Positions 13,757 through 23,569 of a stretch of 46,362 nt of DNA are shown here, one piece after another. The position numbers and the translations under genes are program-made. The number at the start of each line of letters is the position of its first letter. Within the stretch, counting starts at the first letter, position 1. Source of the DNA: Nemertoderma westbladi (Eukaryota; Xenacoelomorpha; Nemertodermatida; Nemertodermatidae); contig JAUCBJ010004585.1 in assembly GCA_032718475.1 (NCBI GenBank), forward strand, positions 1 to 46,362. Direction: 5' to 3'. The notes under the pieces were generated by a model that ran no database searches, was not told where the DNA came from, and saw only the letters and a program-made list of their open reading frames with translations.

Positions 13757-13947
13757 AATATAACAAATGTGGTTCAAGGTCTACACCCTCCAACAGAGGT
13801 ACTAAAAACAAAAGGTATTATTACAGCGAGTTTCTGCCTCTCCTAGGGGCCTTCCTCAGGCCTTATTAAACAGTTCAAAGTAAGAATAACGCATTATTCT
13901 TACTTTTAGAAAATTATGTGTAGACCTTGAACCGCATTTGTTATATT
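13757..13947. mobile_element. Small foldback element with 30-bp inverted ends
   Basis: Positions 13757-13786 and 13918-13947 are inverted complements over 30 bp with one mismatch. Inside, 13877-13906 is a perfect 13-bp stem with a CGCA loop. Copy B of the segmental duplication has no equivalent insert near 30630, which supports a later insertion in copy A. The minus strand at 13829-13866 contains CTGAGGA followed 18 nt later by GAAAC, loosely like a hammerhead core, but the intervening stem does not pair adjacent to it. It is best called a non-autonomous inverted-repeat element of unknown family. Confidence 0.75.
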
Positions 13948-14095
13948 TGAATCATCTCCACCTTACCTATAATGTTCTTTAATTACACTGATTAAAAATA
14001 GCAAAAAATTGATTAATTATTCAAGTAAATAATATAACAAATCCAAATATGAATTTATAATCCAGATTAATAATATAATGGCTTGTTGTATGCAC

Positions 14096-14237
14096 GAGGT
14101 ACTAAGTTGTGTGTGCAATAGTGCAAGATACAAAGCTGCGTGCACAAGATAAGCCTAGTAAGTAGTGTTCAAAAGATAAGCCTAGGAATTTGTGTTCAAA
14201 AGATAAGCCTAGTAATTTTTGCGCACAGATACTATGT
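14096..14237. repeat. Degenerate 20-29-bp repeat array next to the channel gene
   Basis: AGATAAGCCTAG recurs three times with a 29-bp period (about 14147, 14176, 14205), preceded by degenerate ACTAAGTTGTGTG / GCACAAGATAC units. Related units continue after the LINE at 16522-16580 and occur at the equivalent place in copy B (about 30780-30870). The array therefore belongs to the duplicated locus, 3' of the channel genes, and was split in copy A by the LINE. Confidence 0.75.
14227..14237. repeat. Left target-site duplication of the LINE
   Basis: AGATACTATGT here is repeated exactly at 16522-16532, bracketing the LINE. An 11-bp target duplication is typical for target-primed reverse transcription. 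Confidence 0.8.
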
Positions 14238-14238
14238 C

Positions 14239-14848
14239 GGTCACGCTGGCAATGGAATATACCTTCGACATCATCTGCATCCAAGAACATCGGATTTGTC
14301 ATGAAGACACTGCCATGAAGTACAATGACATTGGAAATGGATTGACGTTAGTAACAAGCTCAGCAGTAAGAAACTCGGCCAATGCATCAATTGGTGGAGT
14401 AGGAATTCTGCTAAGCCCATTTGCACTTAAGACCCTAAACAACATCGAATCTATAAATTCCAGGGTTATGATCGCAACATTTGATGGGAATCCCAAGGCA
14501 ACAAAATATTGCTACAGTCCAACCAATGCCTCAGAGCCAGAACAAGCAGTCAAGGTTTATGAAGATCTGACTGGACTTATAAAGGACATTCCGAAACACA
14601 CTGTTCAAGTCATTGCTGGTGACCTGAGTAACTGATACCATCAAACAACACATTCAAAAAGATTAAGGGGAAGCTATGGACCTTTCAATACCCTAATGGA
14701 ACCAAAGCACAACTGGATTACATCCTCATAAACAAAAAGTGGAGAAAGAGTATGATCAACTGCGAGGCATACAGCTCGTTCAACCTAATTGGTTCGGACC
14801 ACAGAATTGTGACTGCAGAGATCAGACTCAGTCTTTTTTTTACAACAT
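14239..14848 (+). pseudogene. LINE endonuclease domain, broken
   Basis: The translation shows exonuclease-endonuclease-phosphatase (APE-like) landmarks in order: DIICIQEHR (metal-binding Glu), GGVGILL, YCYSPTN, VIAGDLS (catalytic Asp region) and, after a frameshift, LDYILINKKW and GSDHRIV with the catalytic SDH. The first frame stops at about 14635. The second part is readable from about 14700 in another frame. The N-terminal strand of the domain is missing, consistent with 5' truncation. After SDHRIV the sequence jumps to the pre-RT linker, implying an internal deletion relative to the fragment at 44430. In an intact element this domain nicks target DNA. This copy cannot be functional. Confidence 0.85.
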
Positions 14849-16510
14849 CAGCCATGAAAAGTACATACAGGATAAAATTGAAGCAATTACAACTGCTCAT
14901 ATACAGCAACAATCAAGACTTACCTGGCACACTGTAAATGAGGTATCTGGTCGGAAAAGTTGTGCAAAGGGGCGCCTCAAAGCCGATAGTCCTGAAGAAC
15001 GTGTTGGGAAGTGGAAAAATCACTTCAGCAACTTGCTTGGGCAGCCACCAAACATCGAGGTCAGCCCTACAAGGAAAATATATGACAAAACACTACCTAT
15101 AGAAACAGGTGACTTCACACCTGCCGAACTCCAAAGAAGCATTAAAAGCATGTCCAATAATAAAGCGAGTGGATTAGATGAAATCCCAGCGGAGGTATGG
15201 AAAACCGGAGTGCTAAACAGACCATAATTGAATGTTTGCAACCGGATGTTAAAAGGGGAAAAGCCACCACCAATTTGGACTAAAGGTCAACTAAAGCCTC
15301 TCCCCAAGAAAGGAGACCTTGGCATACCAAAAAACTATCGTGGGATCTGTCTGCTTGTGGTAGCTGCCAAAATATACAATAAAATGATTCTATATAGGAT
15401 TAGGCCTCACATAGAGAAACTACTGCGTAAGAGCCAAAACGGATTTCAACCAAATAGATCAACAATAGGTCAGATACTTGCACTACAGAGACTGATTGAA
15501 GGAATTAAGTCTAAGAATCTCCCCGCAGTCATGACTTTTGTGGACTTCAAGAAGGCATTCGACTCCATCCATAGAGGTAAAATGCTTGAAATCCTAAGAG
15601 CTTATGGAATACCAGAAGTAATTGTTGCTGGCATTAGATTGTCATTATATTGTGGCACAGAAGCGCATGTACTCTCACCAGATGGTGAAACTGAGTTTTT
15701 CTCAATCCTGGCGGGCGTACTGCAAGGTGACACATTAGCACCAGTACTATTTGTAATTGTGCTGGATTACGCAATGATAATACGATAATACGCTAATACG
15801 GTAGCAGATGCACAGCTTCTACTAAATAAAGTGGAGAGGGCTGCTAAGGAGGTTGGATTGCATATAAATGCTACCAAGACCGAATTCATGACCTTTAATG
15901 TTGATGGAAACTTGACAACCATTGATAATAATCAACTAAGGAAGGTCAACGACTTCCAGTACCTTGGATCATGGATAGATAGTAGCAAAAAGGACATAGA
16001 AGTTAGGGAAGCAAAGGCTTGGGTAGCTCTATCAAAAATGGATACCATCTGGAAATCAGATCTCTCCAGGCACCTGAAGACTAAGTTCTTTCGAGCCACA
16101 GTGGAAAGTGTATTTTTATACGGGGGTGAGACCTGGACACTGACTAAATCACTTGAACACCGAATTTATGGTTGCTACACAAGACTACTAAGGGCAGCCC
16201 TAAACATCAGCTGGAGACAACTCATGACAAACGCCAAGCTTTATGGTACAATACCACCTGTATCGACTACCCTCCGTGAAAGCAGATTAAGATTCAGTGG
16301 GCACTGCTGGCGAAGAAAAGACGAAGTCATACCAGATCTACTTTTTTGGAAACCAACTCATGGAAAGCGTAGGCGTGGATGACCGTCCATAACATATATA
16401 GATCAACTTGAAAGGGATACTGAACTTGGGAGACACGAAATTGCGACAACTATGGAGAATCGGGAAGCCTGGAAGGATCTCATTTCCACTGCCCGAGTTC
16501 GCTCGACCTA
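14849..16510 (+). pseudogene. LINE reverse transcriptase and C-terminal domain, catalytic box deleted
   Basis: RT landmarks are present: NNKASGLDEIPAEVW, LPKKGD, NYRGICLL, QNGFQPNRST, FVDFKKAFDSI (first catalytic Asp) and GVLQGDTLAPVLF. The reading frame stops at about 15235 and 15786. Right after LDYAM the DNA jumps to a segment that follows the FADD box in the sister fragment at 35340-35530, so about 130 bp with the second catalytic Asp pair are deleted. The tail continues at 15831 with EFMTFN, YLGSWID and GHCWRR, and GKRRRG is followed by a TGA where an Arg codon is expected (CGA to TGA decay). Not active. Confidence 0.9.
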
Positions 16511-16521
16511 GTAATACTAGT

Positions 16522-16590
16522 AGATACTATGTTGTCTGTGTAAGATACTAAGTTGTGCGCACATCATACTAAGTTGTATTTATGTACCAC
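16522..16590. repeat. Right target duplication and rest of ACTAAGTTGTG array
   Basis: Holds AGATACTATGT (16522-16532) and two further degenerate units with ATACTAAGTTGTGCGCAC, continuing the array interrupted by the LINE. No polyadenylation signal for the adjacent channel gene was obvious here. Confidence 0.7.
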
Positions 16591-16705
16591 TTAAGATAAA
16601 AAATGTTTCCTAATGTCCTTTTAAGGTCTCCATATGAATCTGAATGAAGTATGTTTTAGAATTATTCGCAATTCACATCATCCAATATTCCAACTCCATG
16701 AACAT

Positions 16706-19309
16706 TTACTTCAGTGAATAATTCTGATCTTCCTCTTGCGACTGTTTCTTCATAGCTCTATCGATAAGCTTCACTACAGTTGAAGCAGTGAGAGCAACTT
16801 TTTCTTTCTCTTGAATAGGAGGCATTGAGGCAGTGGGAGCAACTCTTTCTTTCTTTTGTAAATGTGGCAATTTATCCCAATATTTGGCTTTTCGAATCAT
16901 CCCATAATCTTCTGTATCATTCACGTATTTTAATATCTCATATTTACCCAAAGAGCGATCAATGGCCATCACTGCGTGTTCATTTCCACTCACAGATATA
17001 TATATGTATAAGAACAACCTGCGGATGTGTCTCACGCCCCACATTCTCCAAATCCCTTTATATCTTGGGCGAAAATTTGATTTCACATTGCCACAATCAT
17101 CAACATTATTCTTAACCACGTCCGTTTGCCAATTGCAGCCGCACTTGCTTTGTTTTAATGTTACCCTATCCTTGGCAGCTGTACATTTCATTTGCCTTGC
17201 AGTAGAGATTAACAATAAAGTGCTTTGACCTTCTCTAAACAACCGGGTTTGTCGAATACATACACATGGAATCCCCCAGCTGTACATATACAACCTTTCC
17301 ATCCCCATTATAAATCGAAGACGCATTTTTTCGCAATAGGCTTGTGATTGTTCCAGAATATGTTTTGTGTCATGTATAGCATAACCCAAAATTACATTCA
17401 TCAAAGCGACAACCACCACAAATAAAAAAACCAAAAACAAGAAATGGGCAGCAACACTATGTGCCGGCTTCATTGCTACTCTTGCCGTTTCGTTAGTCAG
17501 CTGATATTCAGCGCCAGCCGAAATCGCACCTAAAGTATCAAAAACAGAATAGCCTTGGCCTTCATTGAAGAGAATATCCATAGCAGCTGCAAAAGAACCA
17601 ATAAGAAAAACAAAGTACAATGTTATATGTGCCAAGTTCTTGACAATCTTTCTGTATACAATAACATGCTCACCAATACGTAGAGCTTTTATCTGCGAAC
17701 ATGATAATGTAAAGGCAACACTGCTGAAAACAATAGCCATGGCAGCAGCTTCTATGAAGTAAGCATCCTTCTCTTTATCATATGGAGTATCCTTTTGTGT
17801 CACCAGCATCCATCCAGACAATATCACTACAGCCCATTCTAAAATATTCTCAAGGTCAAGGAAATACTCTTTCTTTCTTGACACACATAACTGTAAGAAC
17901 TCAATCACAGTCATTAATATTGTTATGCCCAGTAAAGTATACCAATTAACATGATATTCGACCTCGTCGACAATGTCTTTACATTCCTTTTTGACATTGG
18001 TGTTGGTTATATATGTGGTGTTGGTTGTGTTGGTGTTGTTTGTGTCATTATTCTCATTGCTATATGTTGTACAGCGCCATATCATTATAACATTCCACGT
18101 TATAATACAAAAATGGAAAAGGGAGCATAATATCAATAAACGGTATATCCATGATACTTTCTGCCATTTCATTTCAATTAAGGCTGAAACATAGGGATGT
18201 TTAAATAATACCTCATTGCCAGGTTTTGATGTGATTATTTCTAGAGGTTCAAGTTCTAGACAATTTAGACGATATGTGTCCGTGCCACAGCATGTTTTAT
18301 CAGAACTCACTGATTTCATGAGATCCATGTCGATTGTTACCCATTTATTTCTACCAAAACTAGGTTCAGGTTCAGGTTCACCTTTCAACAAACCCTCCAT
18401 ATCGAGATCATTCCTATCCTGCAATAAATTAACGCATTTATTGAAAATATCTTCCCATTCCCAAGTTGTGATTGTTTCCAAATCTTCAGTTGACAAGTCA
18501 GCCAAATGTATTATGTCATCTTCATATCCTTTCCTTAATCTTCGTCCTCTAGACATCATGAAATGGACAATAAGAATAACGCGTTGATATTCTTTACCAA
18601 CTTTAACTGGTGTCTGACCCAGATAGTTTTTCTCATTTGCATTTACACCTTTGTCAGAGAGTAGCTCTACTATACTCACTGGCGCATCATACTTAAATGC
18701 AATATGTAATGAATTATTGCCTTCTTTATCTGTCGCTTTAACATCTGCACCAGAATCTAGAAGCTTGTTGAGTGCTGCCAGATGACCGCCCATGATGGCA
18801 TAGTGGAGAGCGGTGAATCCTTTGAGAGTAGGCACATCCACTTGTTCTTTAATATTTCTCTTTTCTAACAAAGTATTTAAAATACTTTCATTTCCGTGTA
18901 ATGCGGCATTATGGAGAGCAGTTTGGCCTTGGTCATCTGATGCTGTGGGATCAGCATTGTTGTCTAACAACAGCTGGACTATCCTGGTATGGCCATTGCG
19001 ACAGGCAATCAGTAGTGCATCATTCTTATCCATAATGGAAACTAGTTCTGGACCCTGGCATAAACCCTCATCTAGCAACCAATTTGTTATGTCATAATGT
19101 CCACACCTGGAAGCAATGTGTAAAATAATAGGAAATGGCAAGGGCCCTTCCATCTCCTTCAAAGCCTTTAAGTTGCCTTTTATACAAGCATCTTCATAAT
19201 TATTAGAAGATTTCTTTGCATTGTTGGGATATTTGTGTGGCATATCGATGTATGAGTCATTTGATTTTTGAACCTCACCATCTGTAAATAATATGGGTGA
19301 AGATGACAT
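16706..19309 (-). CDS. TRPA-like ankyrin-repeat cation channel, copy A (867 aa, intronless)
   Basis: Predicted plasma-membrane cation channel. Residues about 36-240 hold five or six ankyrin repeats (GQTALHNAALHGN, GFTALHYAIMGGH, GNNSLHIAF). A linker leads to six hydrophobic segments at about 386-411, 454-477, 487-504, 516-538, 558-580 and 621-645. The S1-S2 loop is Asn/Thr-rich with several NxT sites, and a pore-helix-like segment (YSVFDTLGAISAGAEYQL) lies between S5 and S6. The S6 segment VVVVALMNVILGYAIHDTK resembles TRPA-type S6. I chose the ATG at 19307-19309 (MSSSPILFTDGE). An ATG 30 bp upstream is open, but the two paralogues differ there by a 1-bp indel, so that stretch is probably not coding. 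The C-terminus contains a small internal duplication (KERVAPTAS / KEKVALTAS, about 820-843). Family assignment rests on architecture, not on a database search. An upstream spliced exon cannot be excluded. Confidence 0.85.
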   Translation of the reverse strand: MSSSPILFTDGEVQKSNDSYIDMPHKYPNNAKKSSNNYEDACIKGNLKALKEMEGPLPFPIILHIASRCGHYDITNWLLDEGLCQGPELVSIMDKNDALLIACRNGHTRIVQLLLDNNADPTASDDQGQTALHNAALHGNESILNTLLEKRNIKEQVDVPTLKGFTALHYAIMGGHLAALNKLLDSGADVKATDKEGNNSLHIAFKYDAPVSIVELLSDKGVNANEKNYLGQTPVKVGKEYQRVILIVHFMMSRGRRLRKGYEDDIIHLADLSTEDLETITTWEWEDIFNKCVNLLQDRNDLDMEGLLKGEPEPEPSFGRNKWVTIDMDLMKSVSSDKTCCGTDTYRLNCLELEPLEIITSKPGNEVLFKHPYVSALIEMKWQKVSWIYRLLILCSLFHFCIITWNVIMIWRCTTYSNENNDTNNTNTTNTTYITNTNVKKECKDIVDEVEYHVNWYTLLGITILMTVIEFLQLCVSRKKEYFLDLENILEWAVVILSGWMLVTQKDTPYDKEKDAYFIEAAAMAIVFSSVAFTLSCSQIKALRIGEHVIVYRKIVKNLAHITLYFVFLIGSFAAAMDILFNEGQGYSVFDTLGAISAGAEYQLTNETARVAMKPAHSVAAHFLFLVFLFVVVVALMNVILGYAIHDTKHILEQSQAYCEKMRLRFIMGMERLYMYSWGIPCVCIRQTRLFREGQSTLLLISTARQMKCTAAKDRVTLKQSKCGCNWQTDVVKNNVDDCGNVKSNFRPRYKGIWRMWGVRHIRRLFLYIYISVSGNEHAVMAIDRSLGKYEILKYVNDTEDYGMIRKAKYWDKLPHLQKKERVAPTASMPPIQEKEKVALTASTVVKLIDRAMKKQSQEEDQNYSLK

Positions 19310-20392
19310 AGCTCTCTTAGCACAATTCAATAACAACATACAGTAACTATAACTTAACTATTTTGTATTATAGACAATGGTTCTCTAAAATAAAATTGAC
19401 AAATTTGAAAATACTTATGTTGGTTGTACTGGAACAAGTTTTCATTCATTTTCGGTACACTACGGTTACACATGATACCTGTAATAGCTGAGGGTTATCT
19501 TCAGTTTCTATTGCCTGTAAGTTTATCAGTGTCTCCCCACACTCGACTCTGTGCTACTTATTTAGGGACGTGCAAGTCAAGTGTTGAATTACATAGGATT
19601 ATATTATGAAATTGATGATTTGCGTCGCACTTCCTGGTGCCTTCAATCAAATCAATCAGAGAGGAACCCACAGGCCCTAAGGGTTGATTTTTTTGTTTCA
19701 TTTTCTGATAACGCTCTCGGTATAATAAACCCACCACCAGTTTAGGTACAGTGCGTAATTAGGGTTATGGATCGGCGGTGCTAGGTTTGGAGTTCAAATA
19801 TTTCTTATTTGACTTATTTATTTATTATATTATTTTTGGACTTATTTATTTTAAGTTTTATTTTATTTTTAATTTAGATTGGATATGGATATGGCAAGGA
19901 ATGTTTGGTAAGTTAGTGCTTCCTTTCTTACTTTTAAGTTCTTTTATTTTGCCACCAGTGTAACAAATATGTAAATGGATCTGGTAACCCTGTAAAGTCA
20001 GTGCATAACAAGGTAAGACAAGCAATTGCACCTGGAACCATCTGAAATGAACTGCAAGAAAGTAGAACGTGTAGTGTCAATAATTTCTTCAGAAAAACGT
20101 GCATGTGATTGGCTGGTCAGTGCTGGTCTGATGGTCTTAACGAAGATTTTACATACAATATAAACTTTGACATGTAAGGAATGGTCCGCAACTGGAACGA
20201 GCACGAGCTAGAGTGGCCATACCTAGGAACTATCTCACTTTTGGAGCAGGAACCACATCCTAGTTTAAAAGTCAGGCAGGAGGAATTGTCTAGAATAAGG
20301 TGGAAAGATCCACAAACTATGTATATCAAAATCGAAGTGGTTAGTAGAGAAACTGCCTGGAAGGAGCTCGCGATCTGAGGGTCTATCTTTAA
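19310..20392. other. Upstream flank of channel gene A
   Basis: No gene is supported. 19371-19420 is the empty site for the LINE found upstream of copy B. The open frame at 19778-19963 is low-complexity and unlikely to be real. 20181-20378 is open for 65 codons, but its paralogue at 37270-37430 contains stops, so it is not a conserved protein. It ends at the TTAA target of the piggyBac-like element. Confidence 0.55.
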
Positions 20393-20792
20393 CCCTATTA
20401 CCACTACCTGTATCGGCCCCTTCCTAGTTTTTAGTTGCTGTAACTATGCAACCACCACATTACGTACCGGCCCAATTTTTATTGAGAATTAGCCAAATTT
20501 AATGCCGCATCTTTTGCAAAAAATGACGTTGCAATTGGATTTCTACTTTTCGATGTGGGTGCCACCTCAAAATTTGGTCTCCCGCACCAAATTTTTTGAA
20601 ATTTTCGAATTTTACAAAGTCATTCGTGATTTAGTAATTATTTATGTTTGGGCTATTTTTATTGGTTTGGATCACTCTAATGCCTATACAAGTATGTAAG
20701 TGTAGTGGTACGTCATTTTTGGAGCACCAAAATTAGGGCGGGGCACTTTAAAATTTCAAAATTACTTTATTCGGAAAATTTACTAAAGTTTT

Positions 20793-21048
20793 GATTTCGA
20801 AGCATTTTTATTGGTTTTCTGGAGCGCTGAATCGATTGAAAGTAATATACAGTAGAAGCCTGAAGACTTAGTGGTTCGCCATTTTTGGTGCACAAAAATT
20901 TTTCATTTCATTTTTCGAAATTTTAAGTGACACGCCCTAATTTTGGTACATCAAAAATGGCTAACCACTAAGTCTTCAGACTTCTATATTACTTTCAATC
21001 GATTCAGCGGCCCAGAAAACCTATAAAGATGCGTTGAAATAAAAAATT
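20793..21048. repeat. Inverted repeat inside the piggyBac-like MITE
   Basis: The arm at about 20793-20900 is the inverted complement, with scattered mismatches, of about 20945-21048. Shared text includes CTGAATCGATTGAAAGTAAT and GAAGACTTAGTGGTT. The arms surround a centre of about 45 bp, so the element can fold back. Confidence 0.85.
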
Positions 21049-21386
21049 AGGGGCATTTTCTGAATATCTAATTTTTCAAAATTTGAAGTGCCACGCCCAC
21101 TTCTTAGGTGCACGAAAAATAGCATCCAATTCAATTTTTGGAAATGGAATATAATCACATTCGATTGTTCTAGCACACTGTCACACTATTAGTTTTTAGA
21201 AAACGAAAAATTTTGTAATTTTGTCCTGGGACTACTTTTATTTTTCATTAAAATTATGATTCCCTGCTTATGAAATTTTAACTTTTTAAGGTTTGGTAGT
21301 GTTCATCTATAGTTGTTTCACCAACAGCCCAAATTTTGTAGGATTTTATTGGACGATTACAAAAATATAGTGGGTGGAACGAATCG

Positions 21387-21406
21387 CCCCCCCCCCCCCC
21401 CCCCCC
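21387..21406. repeat. Homopolymer C20 near MITE right end
   Basis: Twenty consecutive C, followed by AGTGGTGCTAATGG. Two of the three truncated left ends in copy B carry matching G runs (37500-37529 with one T, and 37967-37990). Confidence 0.95.
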
Positions 21407-21449
21407 AGTGGTGCTAATGGTCAAAACACCCCAGTGGTAATAGGGTTAA

Positions 21450-22175
21450 CGAGCTGTTCTGGTTGTCTGACGATCTGTCAGGAACGGTCTAGCAGTTTAA
21501 GCATCTGTTTGGAATGACCTTGTTTGCCAATGATCAGGTCTTACTGCTGTTAGTGCTTACTTTTGACGGTGCAATAAGTTAAATTCAAGGAACCTCTTTT
21601 TGAAACGGCCTAACTTAGTAGTGCTGCAATCTTCTACTATCACTACATACATACTAACGTCGATTGGAAATTAAAATGTTTTACAGTGTTCTACCGATTA
21701 TGCTGTTTTGGTATACGCCTAATATACATTAATTAATGTATGTACAGTATATCACACTAAGCATAAGTCAAATAGATCTTAAAGTCTAGCATATCTTAAT
21801 GCTATCTTAATACAGCATAGTTCAGTAATATTTTAAGTTCCGTACAAAATTTTAAACTCAATTATTTTTAATAGTTTAATTTGACATTTAATGAAACAAT
21901 AGTTCCATACCTGTATTTATATTCAGTTCTGGCAGTACTAGTTGGTTCAGAAGGCCTACATTGATATGTTGTTGGCAACCATTTCCAGACATTTATACCC
22001 CAGATTGACTAGGCCTATATAATCTGGTCTACTAGACTGTCTTATTTAATCCGGCAGTATTATTGTTGTTTAACAAGTTATATTGTTTGTTAACGGCTCA
22101 ATTAATTCCGGTATGTGATCACACAATACACAATGAGGCCATTTCCGGTCCTAGACAGCACTACCCTTTTGTTTG
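21450..22175. other. Duplicated flank, no gene
   Basis: Aligns with 38499-39310 of copy B, for example ATTTTTAATAGTTTAATTTG and GTTGTTGGCAACCATTTCC in both. No open frame of note. It ends where the next element begins. Confidence 0.7.
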
Positions 22176-22955
22176 AAGTAGTTCCTCGCCCTGAGCACCG
22201 TCGTATGCATAATAAAGGAAGGATAAAGTGATCTTTAGGTGCCGCTGTAATTATATCATATAAATGCCAGATATTTCAACCAAAAATTGTAAACAAATAC
22301 AATTAAACAGGCCTTCTTCAGTGGCTCTGGTACCTAATGAACCTAACTACGGAAACTCTTCAACACGACCGGACCGAGCAACAGCAGAACAAATAGTACC
22401 GGTATCGTATGAAGTATGTACTGCACATACAGTATAAATGTTGTCTTTGATAAAGTGATCTTTAGGTGCCGCTGTATTATATCATATATAAATGCCAGAT
22501 ATTTCAACCAAAAATTGTAAACACATACAATTAAACAGGCCTTCTTTTCTTCAGTGGCTCTGGTACCTAATGAACCTAACTACGGAAACTCTACAACACG
22601 ACCGGACCGAGCAACAGCAGAACAAATAGTACCGGTATCGTATGAAGTATGTACTGCACATACAGTATAAATGTTGTCTTTGATAAAGTGATCTTTAGGT
22701 GCCGCTGTATTATATCATATATAAATGCCAGATATTTCAACCAAAAATTGTAAACACATACAATTAAACAGGCCTTCTTTTCTTCAGTGGCTCTGGTACC
22801 TAATGAACCTAACTACGGAAACTCTACAACACGGCCGGACCGCTGGACCGAGCAACAGCAGAACAAATAGTACCGGTATCGTGAAGTACTGCACATACGT
22901 ATATGTTGTCGCACCTAAAGATCACTTTATCCTTCCTTTATTGTACTACCCTTTT
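22176..22955. mobile_element. Inverted-ended element with internal 227-233-bp tandem repeat
   Basis: Positions 22211-22242 and 22911-22942 are perfect 32-bp inverted complements. Between them a unit starting GATAAAGTGATCTTTAGG repeats at 22222, 22449 and 22682, with a partial reverse copy at the right end. CACTACCCTTTT at about 22161 and TACTACCCTTTT at about 22944 may be target duplications of 11 bp. Copy B at about 39310 has a single GTACTGCCCTTAT and no insert. No protein is encoded; a non-autonomous DNA element is the likely explanation. Confidence 0.78.
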
Positions 22956-23137
22956 CCAGCACTTTCATTGTTTCTGTTTACATTGTTATAGCCAATAAGA
23001 TATTATCACTGGCTGACCGGAGCTCTCTCTGCTCGGTGTCCTGCAGCATTATTAGTTTGTTTTTGGTTGGCTGGCTAGGTTGGTCGGTCAATCATGAACG
23101 TGATGGAACCAAACTTAGTACAAGTAGTCAAACGGTT

Positions 23138-23365
23138 AGAAATTCTCCACACTGGTAGACTTTTATAGTTCCTCTGTCTGCCAAGAGGGGGCGAATTGAC
23201 AGAAACCTAAAAGTACCTGTAATTATTGAACCAACCATCAGATTAATCTGAAATTTGGTAGTAGTAAGAGTAACCTACGAATATTGCTTGATTAGAAATT
23301 CTACACACAGACAGAATTTTACAGTTCCTCTATCTACCGCTAGGGGGCAATTGTCAGAGCTCCAG
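23138..23365. repeat. Two-copy 156-bp repeat with CTCF-like GGGGGC sites
   Basis: AGAAATTCT...AGTTCCTCT(G/A)TCT occurs at 23138 and 23294. Each copy ends in a G-rich core: CCAAGAGGGGGCGA (23181-23194) and CCGCTAGGGGGCAA (23337-23350). These match 11 and 12 of 14 positions of the vertebrate CTCF core CCASYAGRKGGCRS. Binding is inference only. Confidence 0.55.
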
Positions 23366-23569
23366 TTCATCGTGCTTAGCACTGTTTAATGATTATTATA
23401 TTTATTTCATCCATTAATACAAAATACTTATACTAAAATTACTGGACATATCTACAGTATAAATCTATATATGCGTTAAAGAATGTATAGACATTATAAC
23501 AATTGTTAATAAATTTAATGCATCTCAAATGGGTGCTTGGTATGCTATTTACTGCAGCTACAGTATAAC

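Larger units (their letters stand above)
14238..16521 (+). mobile_element. 5'-truncated APE-type non-LTR retrotransposon (LINE)
   Basis: A 2,284-bp insert bracketed by 11-bp direct repeats. It begins inside an endonuclease domain and runs through reverse transcriptase to a conserved C-terminal tail, ending in a TAG-rich 3' end (CCTAGTAATACTAGTAG). The missing 5' end fits incomplete reverse transcription. The two coding parts are annotated separately and both are broken. Three other fragments of the same or a closely related family occur at 33610, 35228 and 44430. Clade assignment (RTE/CR1-like) is uncertain; the domain order is clear. Confidence 0.9.
20393..21445. mobile_element. piggyBac-like MITE, 1,053 bp, TTAA target
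   Basis: The element is bracketed by TTAA at 20389-20392 and 21446-21449. It begins CCCTATTACCACT and ends with the exact complement AGTGGTAATAGGG. CCC-starting inverted ends and a TTAA duplication are the established signature of piggyBac elements. No transposase frame is present, so it is non-autonomous. The corresponding site in copy B at 38495-38498 reads ATCG-TTAA-CGAACTG with matching flanks and no insert, an empty or excised site. Internally it has a long hairpin and a 20-nt C run near the right end. Confidence 0.88.
13530..22985. repeat. Segmental duplication, copy A
   Basis: This interval aligns in order and orientation with 30480-39335. Shared blocks are 13530-13660 with 30490-30610, 13980-14150 with 30640-30800, the channel gene 16706-19309 with 30986-33523, its upstream flank 19310-19420 with 33524-33610 plus 35130-35160, 20210-20392 with 37258-37486, and 21450-22175 with 38499-39320. 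Differences are mostly insertions: a small foldback at 13757, a LINE at 14238 and an element at about 22176. The copies lie in direct orientation about 17 kb apart. Confidence 0.9.

Noticed and set aside
13829-13866. Hammerhead ribozyme on the minus strand
   Set aside because: CTGAGGA and GAAAC are present, but the intervening stem is separated from the core by unpaired bases and contains a mismatch. Kept only as a low-interest lead.
20181-20378. 65-codon protein ending KELAI
   Set aside because: The paralogous sequence near 37270-37430 has stops and frame changes, so it is not conserved as coding.
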